From Apostichopus japonicus (Eukaryota; Echinodermata; Holothuroidea; Aspidochirotida; Stichopodidae), in the NCBI RefSeq assembly GCF_037975245.1, contig NC_092572.1, positions 3,323,501 to 3,387,500 of the forward strand: DNA of 64,000 nucleotides, written 5' to 3'. The notes beneath the pieces were generated by a model. That model saw only the letters and a list, made by a program, of their open reading frames with translations. It was not told the origin of the DNA and searched no databases. Position 1 is the first letter of the stretch. Each line of letters begins with the position of its first letter. A program made the position numbers and the translations under genes. This document shows, piece by piece, positions 47,070-58,048 of this stretch.

Positions 47070-48999
47070 TGGGCCTTGAATATCGCTGAACGGGTTGGAA
47101 GCTCGAAATGGTTACGCTTGACCCTTCACATTCCTGGTTCTCATCTCGGCTAGAGTTGTAACGACATTGGTTGGAGGAACCAGATCAGATCCAGCACTGG
47201 ATCGTTGGTCAGCATATTTGTCTATCAGAAGCAACTTTTACTCTGGATTCCTTTCTTCATGATTTGACCCCAAGGTTCGGATATTACCACTCGACTGTTC
47301 TGAGAGTCCATCAGTCAAAAGATACTACCACTGCCACCAATTGTAAGGTCTCCTTGAGTCCGTCAGGATCTTCCACCTAATGGACCTAACCCAGAGAACG
47401 CAAATCTTAATAATAACAGAATCTCACAGAAGATAAGAAATCAGAATCGTTAAATTTCCCTTTCATACCTTGCTTGATGCGTTTATTTTCAATAAGAAAT
47501 TCGAGGTGAGCACTGACTTGTATAATTACATGCAAAAATTAGATAATATTCAAATCATAAAATGAAGATAAAGCTGTTTAGAATTTGTGGGGTTCTTGCG
47601 TAACCGATATAAGCTCTTCTTGCGCCAATGGCGTTACCTTCTGTGCGTAACCGGCGAAGCTTCGTGTGTCAATGGCGTAACACTTCATGCGTTACCGGTG
47701 AAATCTCGTGCGTATCCGACGTACACTCCTCGTGCGTCACTTTCGTTACACTTGGTGCGTAAACGGCGTTAACACTCCGTGCCTTACTGCCGTAACACTA
47801 GGTGCGTCAATGATTACATTTACCGTGCAACACTCTGCTTTTTCGTCTTTACTTGGGCGTAGGCTACTATTCGCACACACGTAATGTCGCATCGTTGTCT
47901 CAATTAGGAGTCCAAAACAAGCACCTATTCCTCTTCTACTTTCAAGTGCACCGGTTGTGCAAGTAGAGATTTCCAGGAAATCACGGTTTCAATCAAATAC
48001 ATCGGGCCTAATCCCCGACGTCCCGTTAAAAGTGTAAAGATTCGCTCTGCTATCCGGATTATATCGTCTTAATCATTCATCGTCCATTCGGTAGTGTGAT
48101 TCCTTCGCGTTCAGACTGTCTCCTCTCCATTCGTCACGAAGCGGAATCCATCCGCCTGTGGAATAGTCGGGGTACTGGGTTGCCCTTCCACTATTTCTGT
48201 CCGTGCGATGACTTTTGTATTCTCTAACGTCTAGGGAAAACAGATACACTGGGCTTTGAATACCGCTGAACGGGTTGGTAGCTCGAAATGGTTACGCTTG
48301 ACCCTCCACATTCCTAGTTCTCATCTCGGCTGGAGTTGTAAGGACATAGGTTAAAGGAAACAGATCAGATCCAGCACTGGATCGATGGTCAGCATATTCG
48401 TCTATCAGCAGCCTCTTTTACTCTGGATTCCTATCTTCATGATTTGAGTGACCCCACGGTTCGGATATTACCACTCGACTGTTTTGAGAGTCCATCAGTC
48501 AAAAGATACTACCACTGCCACCAATTGTAACCTCTCCTTGAGTCCGTCAGGATCTTCCAGCTAATGGACCTAACCCAGAGAACGCAAATCTTAATAAGGA
48601 CAGAATCTCACAGAAGATAAGTAAACAGAATCGTTAAATTTTTCTTACATACCTTGCTTGAGGCGTTTATTTTCAATGAGAAATTCGAGGCGAATACTGA
48701 CTTATATGATTACATGCAAAAATAAAATAATATTCAATTCATAAAATGTAGATAAAGCTGCTTAGAATTTGTGGGGTTCTTGCGAAAACGATATAAACTC
48801 TTCTTGCGTCACTGGCGTTACCTTCTGTGCGTAACTGTCGAAGCTTCGTGCGTCACTCGCCTTTAACTCGGTGCATAACCGGGGTAAAATGTTCGTGCGT
48901 CACTGTCGTTACACTTGGTGCGTAACCGGCGAAAACCCTCCGTGTGTCACTGGCGTAACACTAGGTGCGTCACCGGCGAAACTTCGTGAGTCATATAGA

Positions 49000-49625
49000 C
49001 TTCCGTTATCTCCCTCTATCACACGGGAATGAAGAGCATATGATTGACCTGTCAACAAGACTTTTACTCAGCCGTCGCCTAGCAGATAACCTCCTTGTCA
49101 CACGATAAGTCGAACTCTCTCCCGTTACCTCTACGTAGGCCTGCCTCTAAGATTCCCTGAGTCCTTGAACTCGCCCTTGGGTAAAAATCCCGGTCCCAAA
49201 GTTGCCAAATCCAACAGTTCTCCCAAACCCTGGCTTATCCGTACTCCTAGGGTTCAGAGATTCCTGAGTCTCAACTTAGTAAAAAAAATGGTTACCCTTT
49301 ACCATGCAGCACTCTGCTTTCTTCTTCTTTACTTGGGTGAAGGCTACTATTAACACACACGTATTGTCGCATCGTCGTCTCAATTAGGAGTCCCCAAACA
49401 ATCACCTGTTTCTCTTCTACTTTCAAGCGCACCAGTTGTACAGGTAAAGATTTCCAGAAAATCACGGTAGCGCGGGGTCGTGACCCAGGTAGACAGAAGG
49501 TAGACAGAAAGGCGGGAAGCCGCAAAGGGAAGCCGGACTAGGTAGCCGTGCTCGCCAATCAAAACAACACTACTGCTACAAAAAGTCGAGTTAAACAGGA
49601 CATCAGCACAGAAACGAAAAAACGA
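49000..49625 (-). repeat. right inverted end: outer LTR (U3) segment, minus orientation
   Basis: It is the reverse complement of 36230-36830, including TCTACGTAGGCCTGCCTC, GGTTACCCTTTACCATGCAG and GACATCAGCACAGAAACGAA at the outer edge. On its left it continues directly into GCGTAAC subrepeats of the last tandem unit. Confidence 0.85.
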
Positions 49626-49799
49626 CATCACATTTCGCAGATCGAATAACCAATCTGGAAAGATTCCTTGTATAGAAACCTTGTATAGGTGTACCAGCTT
49701 GCTATGGGCAAGGAAATATCATGGAAAGACCCTGCTCATATAGTAAATAAAAATTGTAGTTTTGTCCGAGACAGAAACTGAAAATTATTCACTTCAATC

Positions 49800-50195
49800 G
49801 TATCCGCGGAAGGTTCGCCGGTTACTCACGAAGTGTATCGCCGGTAACGCAAGAATTTTAACCCCAGTGACGCACGGAGACTTTACTCCGGTTACACAAG
49901 GAGTGTAACGCCTGTTACGAGCGAAGATTTCCGCCGGTTACGCACAAAGTGTAACGCCACTGTCGCACGAAGCTTCGCCGGTTACCCACAGAAGGTGACG
50001 CCAGTGACTCACGAAGAGATTACGCTGGTTACGCAAGAACCCCATAAATTCTAAGCAGCTTGATCTGCATTGAATGATTTGTATATTGTCTGATATTTTA
50101 ATGTAATTATTTTAGTCAGTGTTCGCCCAGATTTTGTCATTCAATATAAACGTCTCAAGCAAGAACGTTGACATTATAAACGTCTCAAAATATCG
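49800..50195 (+). repeat. plus-oriented gypsy LTR fragment, first part
   Basis: GCGTAAC-type subrepeats in opposite orientation to the array (for example GAAGCTTCGCCGGTTACCCA) lead into CCCATAAATTCTAAGCAGCT, then a TATT...TTTTAGTCAGTG promoter-like part, then ATATAAACGTCTCAAGC. The LTR continues at 51075 after a LINE-bearing insertion. Confidence 0.75.
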
Positions 50196-50439
50196 GAAGA
50201 TATCAGTGGCGTGTTGCTGGCATCATCTTTCTTCGGAAGTTTGCTTTTTTTTTTTTGCTCATTTTAGTGAACACCTCCTGTCGACACCTCCTGTATCAAT
50301 GTGTATTGTTTCTGTCAACGGATCTAGTGTTTAAAACAGTTTGAATTCATTATTTCCAGTGATTTAGTCGAGTGAATTTTTCGAATTTCAAATTTTCGGT
50401 CATGCTCTAGTAGCCTATACTGTAGCCGTAGTGCGTTAG

Positions 50440-51045
50440 TCGTTTACCTGCAAGAGAAGAAGTGCAAATATGTTGGAAGCTTGCTGGAGACCAAAGAAAA
50501 TATTAACCGAAGAATTGGTATAACCAACGGTGCTTTCAACACACTGTCAAGTATTTTCAAAAGCGAAAACATAAGCCAAAACATTAAGCTTAGGATTTTT
50601 GAGGCTTAATTAAAGAGTATGTTCTTGTACAATTGCGAACTGTGGGTCACAACGAAGGATCTTGATCGCAAAATTGACACATTCAAAGGAGACTACTTCG
50701 TTATATTCTCAACATTAGATGGACCAATAACAATTGTTTATCAAACGATGAGCTCTACAATGAAACCAACCAAACACCTTGGTCATCCATAGTCGAACTT
50801 AGAAGATTGAGATTTTTCGGTCATGTAGCAGGAGGACGCTCTAGCAAAGGTTGCTTTAAGTTTAAGAGAAGCATTGAGACATACTGCTACACCAGTAGGG
50901 AGGCCCGTGACTACCTTGCTTTGAAAAATAAAATCGCATTATAAGGACGTTAATATTAACAACTTCGAGGAAGTAATAAACCTTGCACAAGATCGTGATA
51001 AGTGGCGGCGGTTTATCACTGAGCATGTCGGATAGACGAGACTCA
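50440..51045 (+). pseudogene. non-LTR retrotransposon 3' fragment (post-RT region)
   Basis: In broken frames: LLETKENINRRIGITNGAFN, FKSENISQNIKLRIFEA, SMFLYNCELWVTTKDLDRKI, then AQDRDKWRRFITEHVG. These are the conserved C-terminal region of jockey/CR1-like reverse transcriptase proteins (thumb and tail). Frameshifts and stops are frequent. It sits between the two halves of the plus-oriented LTR, so it inserted after that LTR. Confidence 0.7.
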
Positions 51046-51074
51046 ACTTACTACTTACTGACTACTAACCAAGA

Positions 51075-51197
51075 CATTACAGAGAAATCAAACAATTCTG
51101 TTTTCTTATCTTATGTGAGAATCTGTCCTTATTAAGACTTGCGTTCGCTGAGTTAAGTCCATCGGTTGGAAGATCCTGACGGACTAAAGGCAACATT
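51075..51197 (+). repeat. plus-oriented gypsy LTR fragment, second part (U5)
   Basis: ATTCTGTTTTCTTATCTTAT through TGGAAGATCCTGACGGACT to ACATTACA is the same U5 sequence found inverted in every tandem unit. It completes the LTR begun at 49800. The expected primer-site sequence is not seen after the end, so this could be a solo LTR. Confidence 0.7.
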
Positions 51198-51445
51198 ACA
51201 GTACTATGTATTTATGCTTTCAATGGTAAGTTTTTGATATTGTAACGTCACTTCACTGTCTTTTAAAGCTGGGGTTGGCGAAGGATATCTCGACAAAAAG
51301 ATTGTAATGGAGAAAATATTCAAGTGCCCGTGGCACAGTGGTACCGTTTATTCCACCTGCTTTAACACACAAAGGTCACGAAATATTATGCTAACAATGT
51401 ACGGCTCTTACAGTTATCCCAACTATACGCGAAACTTTAACTGTT

Positions 51446-51572
51446 AACGCAATTACACACTACCCCAAGGCGGTGTTAAACGCAGCGTCCAGCGCTGCGC
51501 TAAACGCAGCGCCACAAGCTAGCGTTCAACGCGGCGCCACACGCAGCGTAAAACGCAACGTACAACGCAGCG
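51446..51572. repeat. ACGCAGCG decamer-like repeats, left arm
   Basis: Variants of AAACGCAGCG repeat at a spacing of about 10-20 bases and include AGCGCTGCGC. The right arm at 53150-53330 has the same words in reverse complement, and ATTGTGTAATTGCG there mirrors CGCAATTACACA here. Confidence 0.75.
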
Positions 51573-51839
51573 ACAAATATGAAAATAGATTAAAGGTTAC
51601 AGGTTAAACTTACGTTGTCAATACCACTGCACTGTGTCTAACTGTTCGTAGATATTGTAAGTGCTCAGAATATCATTTACTACATTTGTGAGTGGTAATA
51701 ATTGTTAGTACACTGCACTATTGCACTGAGGAAGATTAAGCACAGTTATTTAGCTTGATCGCTTTTCATACGTTCGTAAGGATCATCTCTCTTTGGTTAA
51801 TGGATATAGTTAAGTCCGTCCGTAATAAGCAGCATTAGT

Positions 51840-52970
51840 GCATTAGTTTAGTTTAGTTTAGTAGAAAAAAAAAGGGGTCAGGAGGGACACTCAAGTCCCC
51901 ATCAAGGACCCTATAGGAGAGAGAAAAAACTGAAGACACAAACACTCAGACCCGATTACAATGCTTAAAGTGCTTGTGCAAAGCATTCTTTAACCCATTG
52001 ACACTACTTGCAAGTGCAACTTTCTCAGGCAAACCGTTCCACTCATTCACAACCCTATTAGAAAAAAAAAGACATGCCGAGTAGTAATCCTACTTTGTGA
52101 CTCTTGGAGAATAAGACAATGACCTCTGGTACAATTACTATTAGCAAATATGAAAAAGTCGGTAAAGGATAAATTGTCAAAACCATACACAATCTTGAAA
52201 ACCTGAATCAAGTCCCAACTTAACCTCCTAAGCTCCAGTGTGGTGAGATTAAACAGTTTTAACCGTCCATAATAAGGAACACTCTTTAAGGTAATAATCA
52301 TCCTAGTAGCTCTCCTCTGGACCTTTTCAAATACTTCCTTATCCTTAGCAAAATGTGGGTTCCAAGCTTGCACAGCATACTCCAGATGAGGCCTAACCAA
52401 CTGCTTATAAAGCTCAACTACGATGCACTCTTTCAGATAACTGAAGTTCCTTTTGATCATACCTAAAACTCTATTACCTCTTTTAGCAACTTCAAGACTA
52501 TGTTTAGAAGGTTGCAGAGATGAGTCGATGTAGATACATAGGTCTCGTTGAACAGAGTGCTTCTGTAACTCCACACCATTAAGATTGTAGGTATACTTTT
52601 GGTTACTACTACCAATGTGCATTACCCTGCATTTACCAATTTAAAAAAGAATTTGCCATCCATGAGACCAGGAAAAAACCTTATCTAAATCCGTTTGTAA
52701 CTTCTCAGAATCGATTTTGGAAGAGACCTCAGAATACAATTTGGTGTCATCAGCACACTTCTTAGCTGTACAAAAAATATCTCCATCGATGATATTTATA
52801 TAGGCAACAAAAAACAAGGGACCCAAAACAAACCCTTGTGGAACCCCACTAGGAACGTCCTGCCAAGAAGCACAGCCTTTAATTACCACCCTCTGTTTCC
52901 TATTTCCAAGCAAATTCTCGATCCAAGACAGTAAATTCCCATTGACACCCATACTCTTCAGCCAAAGTTA
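51840..52970 (-). pseudogene. 5'-truncated LINE with reverse transcriptase (CR1/L2-like)
   Basis: The first open part (52952-52641) has VPSGVPQGFVLGPLFFVAYI and KKCADDTKLY, i.e. the reverse transcriptase motifs with the catalytic Asp pair kept. The second (52622-52047) is the thumb and tail (CIYIDSSLQPSKH, RPHLEYAVQAWNPH, VQRRATRMI). The two parts are split by a frame break near 52630. The 3' end has a short A run and then repeated ACTAA units (about 51843-51868), as in CR1/L2-type tails. The 5' part, including the endonuclease, is missing. Confidence 0.8.
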
Positions 52971-53145
52971 AAGACGCTGATTGGGAGCATTAGTCCTAGT
53001 TCAGCTATCAGAAAGGAAGCAAGGTAAAATGACTCACATTACGGTCATTTGGTCCATCTGTTTTTCCTTAATGTATTTACATTGGTTAACGGCGTTGTTG
53101 ACACCTTAAAGTTAACTCTGGATAGCCTTAAACTTGATTTCGTAA

Positions 53146-53335
53146 TTATACGTTGCGTGCAGCGCCACGTTGGTCGCTGCCTTTGGCGTCGCGTTTTACG
53201 TTGCGTTGTACGTTGTGTCATACGCTACAAGTAGCACCGCGTTGTGCCCTGAATTGTACGCTGCGTGTAGTGCTGCGTTGTACGCTTCGTTAAGACGCCG
53301 CGTTTGGGTATTGTGTAATTGCGACGTTCTGCGTA
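53146..53335. repeat. ACGCAGCG decamer-like repeats, right arm
   Basis: Inverse counterpart of 51446-51572, with CGTTGCGTGCAGCGCC, GTCGCGTTTTACGTTGCGTT and TACGCTGCGTGTAGTGCTGC. The short plus-strand open frames across it, rich in Ala, Val and Arg, are by-products of the repeat. Confidence 0.75.
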
Positions 53336-53435
53336 ATTCAATAAATAACTGCAAGAGCCTTATATTGTATGCATAATATTTTGTAACCTTTGTATGCTAT
53401 TTTCATAAATGCCTAAACCAACACTCTGTATACTG

Positions 53436-53466
53436 GACCAGTCTCGAATGCGATTCGAGACTGGTC
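53436..53466. repeat. perfect 14-bp-arm palindrome
   Basis: The arms GACCAGTCTCGAAT and ATTCGAGACTGGTC are separated by GCG. It stands alone in otherwise ordinary sequence between the decamer repeats and the SINE. Confidence 0.95.
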
Positions 53467-53875
53467 GAGAATATAGAGAGGAGAATTGCTTCAGGATCGA
53501 AATGCTAGACAAACACTGGTTTGTTGCCGTGGCAATCATGAAGTCATAATTAAAAGAAATGAAGACATGGTGTACATTGCCATGAGTATATGCAAATATG
53601 TTTATGGGCAAAGAAATGTTTCAAATTGCAAAAGAATACTGTACAGTATATATAGCCTACTTGCAATTAGTTACAGCAGTAGTACTGTATATGTTTTCAC
53701 ACACACAGAGTCTCAATACACAATGTACGTACTTGTTAAATCATCCAGCTAAATAATTCGAGTAACATGAATGACTAAGGGATTAATTTTGAGCTTAATT
53801 TTGAGCTAGAGTCAATGTCAGCAACCTTATCGAGGTACTTCAACGAAGAACCGAAGCGTAACGCGTCCAATGTTG

Positions 53876-54080
53876 ACACTATGTATGTATGTATGTATGT
53901 ATATGTGATCTTCCCGCAAGCAGGAACTCGCGAAAGAAGCCATTTAACGTCCATGTCGGGAAGTTGTTATTGAACAACACCCTTGCCAGACGACACACAT
54001 TGCTGTCGGCGGGGAATCGAACCGGGGATCTCATGACTGGGAGACGCCGGCGTTAACCACTAGGCTATACACTCCGCCCT
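53876..54080 (-). repeat. tRNA-derived SINE with a CATA-type tail
   Basis: Reading the minus strand from ~54080: an A-box-like TAGCCTAGTGGTTAACG, then GGTTCGATTCCCCG (B box), then a short unrelated body ending in CATACATACATACATA. The head resembles a tRNA with acceptor-like GGCGGAGTG. It is complete from promoter to tail, ~200 bp. Confidence 0.8.
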
Positions 54081-54324
54081 TAACTATAATAGAAGAAACC
54101 TTGTCGCTAAGCCTAGCAATAACGTAAGCACTAGGTCTACTACTAATTCTAGCAGTAACGACATGACTGACCAGGGACTAGGCCTAGCGATCTTTCAGAC
54201 TCGCAATAACACTGCGGTTACTACAAGTCCAAACCTGTCGAACAATCATACAATGGGGCTCGGAACCTCTTCAAAAACTGCTCATTCTCAGGCCCAGTAA
54301 ACGTTTATTTGAACGGTTCATCTA

Positions 54325-56325
54325 CCGACTAATAATAATAATAATAATAATAATAATGTATTCTTATATAGCGCTTTACATCAAAAGAATGATCTCAAAG
54401 CAGCTTCACAGAAACGCATAAAAACAATACAACTTAAAAAGTATTACAGCTTAAAAATAATACAATCTAAAAATATTGCATCCTAAGAAATACAGAAATA
54501 AATAACTAACAATAATTAATAAAAAACAAAAACAAAAATTCAGAAATTAAAGACAAAAGCAATAAAATATGACAGCATACAATAAAACTAAAATACTAAA
54601 CTATTACAGCCGAAGAAATAGCAACAATAAGACTATCAAAACAAAAATAGAAAATAAATTTCAATATAAAACAAAACATGGCAAGATGGTAACACAATCA
54701 ATATTACTGGAGGTTTAAAAAGAATAATACTTTCGAAAAAGGTGAGTTTTAAGGTGTGCCTTAAAAGCATTTAATGATGGAGCTGCCCTAATGTCATTGG
54801 GGAGTGCATTCCATAGATCAGGTGCAAAATAGGCAAAGGATCGTGCGCCAAAGCTTTTTTGGGCGAATCTGCCAGGCTCTAGTCGTATCTCCATAGAATG
54901 TCTGTTCCTCTGTCGTGTGCGATTTGCAATCTGCATGGGCTCTGGAAGAGCCTGACGACTGATCAGAGAGCCAAGATAGTGAGGGGCAGTGCCATTTATA
55001 ATATTGTAAGTTATGACTAGAGACTTAAATTCGATCCTTGCGGAGACAGGTAACCAATGAAGGTCAATCAATATGGGTGTGATGTGTTCGTGCCTCCTGC
55101 TCCGTGTAACCATGCGTGCTGCCGAGTTTTGAATCAGTTGAAGACGTGCCAGTTGCTGTTGCTCAATTCCATATAATAAACTATTACAATAATCAAGGTG
55201 CGATGTAACAAATGCATGAATTAATCTTTCTGTGCTTGTGCGATCTAAGAGCTTACGAATTTTCCCAATACGATACAATGAGTATGATGCTGACTGACAA
55301 ATTTTTGAAACATGACTTGACATAGAACTGAATTCATCAAATTGCACTCCTAAATTTCTGACAACGGAAATGGGTTTAACATGAGTAACACCAACTCTGA
55401 ACTAGATATGTCTGCTTGAACTTTTCGGAACTTACTGTGAAAATGAATTACTTCTGTTTTGCTATCATTGAGTACAAGTCGATTTGCTGCCATCCACTCA
55501 CGAATATCATCTATGCATTTTTCAGGTATGAATTTCCAGTCAGATAGATTTTTACACGAAAAATACAGTTGTGTATCATCGGCAAAAAGCATAAAGTCAA
55601 TATCATTGGCTAAAATAATGTCTTCGAGTGGGGATGTATACAAGGTAAAAAGAATCGGCCCAAGACCGCTTCCCTGTGGTACACCGCAAAATAATGGTTC
55701 ATCTTCCGAATAACAATTGTCAATACAGACACGTTGAGTACGTCCTCGAAGATATGAATCGAACCACTTTAAAGCAGTACCATTTATGCCAAACCGATGC
55801 TCCAAACGCTGCAGTAAAATATCGTGGTCAATTGTATCGAATGCGGCGGTAAGATCGAGTAGGACTAAAATACACTCTTTATGATTGTCCATTGAAACTA
55901 GAATGTCATTTCTTACACGAAGCAACGCGGTTTCTGTGCTATGGTTTCTTCGGTATGCAGATTGAAATTTCGAATAAAGAGAGAATTGGTTAAAATATTC
56001 ATCAATTTGATTAAAACACATGTTCTCTAAGAATTTATGTTCAAATAAAAGGTTGGAAACGGGACGATAATTTGATAAAACATCAGGATCCAGTCCGGGC
56101 TTTTTCAATAATGGTCTGACAAGAGCGCGTTTATGACGTCGCGGAACAGTCCCTGCTTTGAAGGAAGTGTTGGCAATGTTAACAAGATCATCCACTAGTT
56201 CTGGTAGGCAAAGTTTAACGAGCTGAGTTGGCATCGGATCGAGCGCTGAAGATTTCGAGTTCATAGCTGAAATACATAGGCGAGTTCTACTCAAAAGAAT
56301 GTTAGCAGCAGGCAACGTTGCTATG
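54325..56325 (-). pseudogene. LINE (L2/CR1-type) reverse transcriptase, 5'-truncated and frameshifted
   Basis: The first frame (56315-55350) has the full reverse transcriptase core: SNYRPVSNL, KFQSAYRRNHSTETALL, LVLLDLTAAFDTIDHD, CGVPQGSGLGPILFTLY, MLFADDTQLYFSC and LVLNDSKTEVI. The frame then shifts near 55391, where one base seems lost. The second frame (55347-54715) continues with MSSHVSKICQSASYSLYRI, FVTSHLDYCNSLLYG and IQNSAARMVTRSRRHEH to an SFNAFK-like end. The 3' tail consists of (ATT)n at 54327-54357. The catalytic Asp residues are intact, and no endonuclease domain remains. Confidence 0.85.
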
Positions 56326-56715
56326 CTAGCCTAACTGTTGTAGCGTTTACGGACTTTTCAGACCACACACAACTCAGCATCTGCTTATTGCGCAATTTGA
56401 CCTGGTAGGTCAAAAATAAGTTTTAAAATGTTATCTTTAGAAATGTGTTCATTTGTTCTTATTTAATTGTCATTACCCTCCATTTTTGAGTGTTTGAATT
56501 GATTACATTACCAAAATTTAAGACCAAACAATACTGCTTCATTCGTATTTTTTTCACTTTTAATGTTCGTCAGAAGAAAATGCTGTTTTACATGAGGTGA
56601 CTATTACGTCATTAAGGAAAAAGATCAAGGGAGGAATTAGGAGAATTAAATACAGATCAGCAAAAATTAGCGAAAAAATACCGTTTTCTAACATTTGTGA
56701 GGGTCAATTATGAAT

Positions 56716-56884
56716 GGGGATAAAAACGAGGGTACCCGGTCTTAAATTTGATTTGAGACCTCTGATGACGTCATCGAGAAGGGCAGCGGACCTCGGCTAT
56801 CGCCTCGGTCCGCTCAGCCTCCTCGATGACGTCATCATCGGTCTCAAATCAAATTTAAGACAGGTTCCCCACGTATTTATCCCC
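56716..56884. repeat. 169-bp fold-back hairpin with paired TGATGACGTCATC sites
   Basis: The arms of ~75 bp run from GGGGATAAA inward through TCTTAAATTTGATTTGAGAC and TGATGACGTCATCGAG to GCGGACC, and back out in reverse. The loop is about 14 bases (TCGGCTATCGCCTC). Each arm contains a full CRE-like TGACGTCA. Pairing is nearly complete with a few bulges. Confidence 0.9.
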
Positions 56885-58048
56885 TAAGTTAAGGGAGGTT
56901 TCAAAAAGGGTGCCACTGTGCCACGGGCACTTGAAAATCTACTCCATTTCCATATTTTCGTCGAGACTCTCTTTTGACAACCCCAGCTTTAAAGACTGCC
57001 CCACCATACAGGAAAGTGACATTACATTAATGATAGCAGTGCGATTTGTATCATTTGCTGCAGGCTGGTGAAATGGGCAAAGGAAAACCAGTCCAAGATG
57101 CCTATGTTAAACCCCTTTAACAATAGCCTAAGTAGTGACAGGTTGGCCAGGGCCTTACGGTGAGAAAACATCCGGATGGGAGTATGTTAAGATTGTCAGA
57201 AGAGGCGGGTTACCGGTGGCCAGCAAAGTGGTAGCGAGGCAGAGAAGATACAGGACGGTGCCTTATCGAACAGCCGGCTAAACAGAGGATGGCGGTCGGA
57301 CTAACAAAGGAGAATGTGGACCAGATTGGGAGCCCTTTCGAGGAGGAAGAACTGCCGGTGACAAGTTAGTGTCGAGCAACACAAAATAGGCAACGATGGT
57401 GTAAACCCACGAGGTCAGAGGGAACCCAAAAACTCGATGAGGGGAGACGCGCCGAACAGAGGTCAACCACCGCTTAACAATTGAAACCCGTTCCAGGGCG
57501 ACATGCGGCTGGCCTAAAAGCGACACTTTGACGGAAGAGAGCCCCTCAAATGCGGTGACGGTGGTTAAACTAACACAAATAAGTCCAATTTGCTTTTCGC
57601 ATTTGCAAATAGAAGATTGCAGCAGATGCCGTTAGGTACCACTCACACTCTTTGACGGTTCAACACCATGGAAGGATTATCTTGTACACTTTGAGCTAAT
57701 AGCTGAACTATATGGGTGAAACAAACGCTGTAGATATCAACAGCTTGCTGTAAGTCTAAGTGGTCCGACGCAGGCAGTTCTTGCCAATTTGAAACCAGTC
57801 AGGAGACGGAGGTTTCATTTACTATCTAGCGCCCGGAGCAGAGATTTGGAAAAGAAATCAAATGAGGAAGACCCTAAGTAAAATATGTGACAATTTCTAC
57901 CGGAGCTGTTGTGAGCCTCTTCAAGGACATGCAATGGACATAATGTGCCCATTTCCAGTGTCAGACAGGGGAAACAAGTATGCACTAGTGATAGCAGATT
58001 AATTCAGCAAATGGACGGAGGCTTATACTATGTGGGAAAAGTAGGCTG

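Larger units (their letters stand above)
37915..49000 (-). repeat. about ten ~1.15-kb tandem units of LTR + primer site + gag start
   Basis: The marker GCTTAGAATTTGTGGGG recurs at about 38564, 39774, 40827, 41249, 43029, 44175, 45383, 46427, 47575 and 48767. Spacings are mostly 1.05-1.2 kb; one short (0.4 kb) and one long (1.8 kb) interval reflect deletions or shortened units. In minus orientation each unit has a U3 part, GCGTAACCGGCG subrepeats, a TATATAAGTCAGTG box, AATAAACGCCTCAAGC, an LTR end, a primer-site-like ATTGGTGGCAGTGG and ~90 codons of gag. The unit joins the next U3 at a constant gag/CGTGATTTCC junction. Confidence 0.85.
36230..49625. mobile_element. 13.4-kb inverted-repeat composite of Ty3/gypsy LTR-gag units
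   Basis: The first ~600 bp (36230-36830) are the inverted copy of the last ~600 bp (49000-49625). Inside are a plus-strand gag fragment, a minus-strand gag-protease fragment facing it, and about ten tandem minus-strand units of LTR plus gag start. All pieces derive from one Ty3/gypsy family. LTR signals (TATA box, AATAAA, TTACA end followed by a TGGTGGCAGTGG primer site) are seen in each unit. The whole thing may have arisen by inversion of one element and unequal tandem amplification. No reverse transcriptase or integrase is present, so it depends on other copies. Confidence 0.75.
51241..57026. mobile_element. 5.8-kb inverted-repeat element carrying nested LINEs and a SINE
   Basis: The ends TGTAACGTCACTT (left) and AAGTGACATTACA (right) open inverted repeats of ~115 bp that share AAAGCTGGGGTTG, TCTCGAC and CAAGTGCCCGTGGCACAGTG. 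The interior has AACGCAGCG-type repeats in inverse orientation (51446-51572 and 53150-53330), two LINE remnants, a SINE and a hairpin. With insertions removed the element would be ~2.4 kb. No transposase is seen, so it looks non-autonomous. A third, single copy of the end lies at 61130-61207. The target duplication is unclear. Confidence 0.65.

Noticed and set aside
38600..48960. Possible CRISPR-like array of short repeats
   Set aside because: The repeats are diverged, lack unique spacers of constant length and sit in gypsy LTRs of an animal genome.
39784..48980. Many plus-strand open frames such as MGFLRNRYKLFLRQWRYLLC
   Set aside because: Recurrent frames generated by the GCGTAAC subrepeats inside each LTR unit. 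The repetition explains their similarity, and the real coding remnants run on the minus strand.
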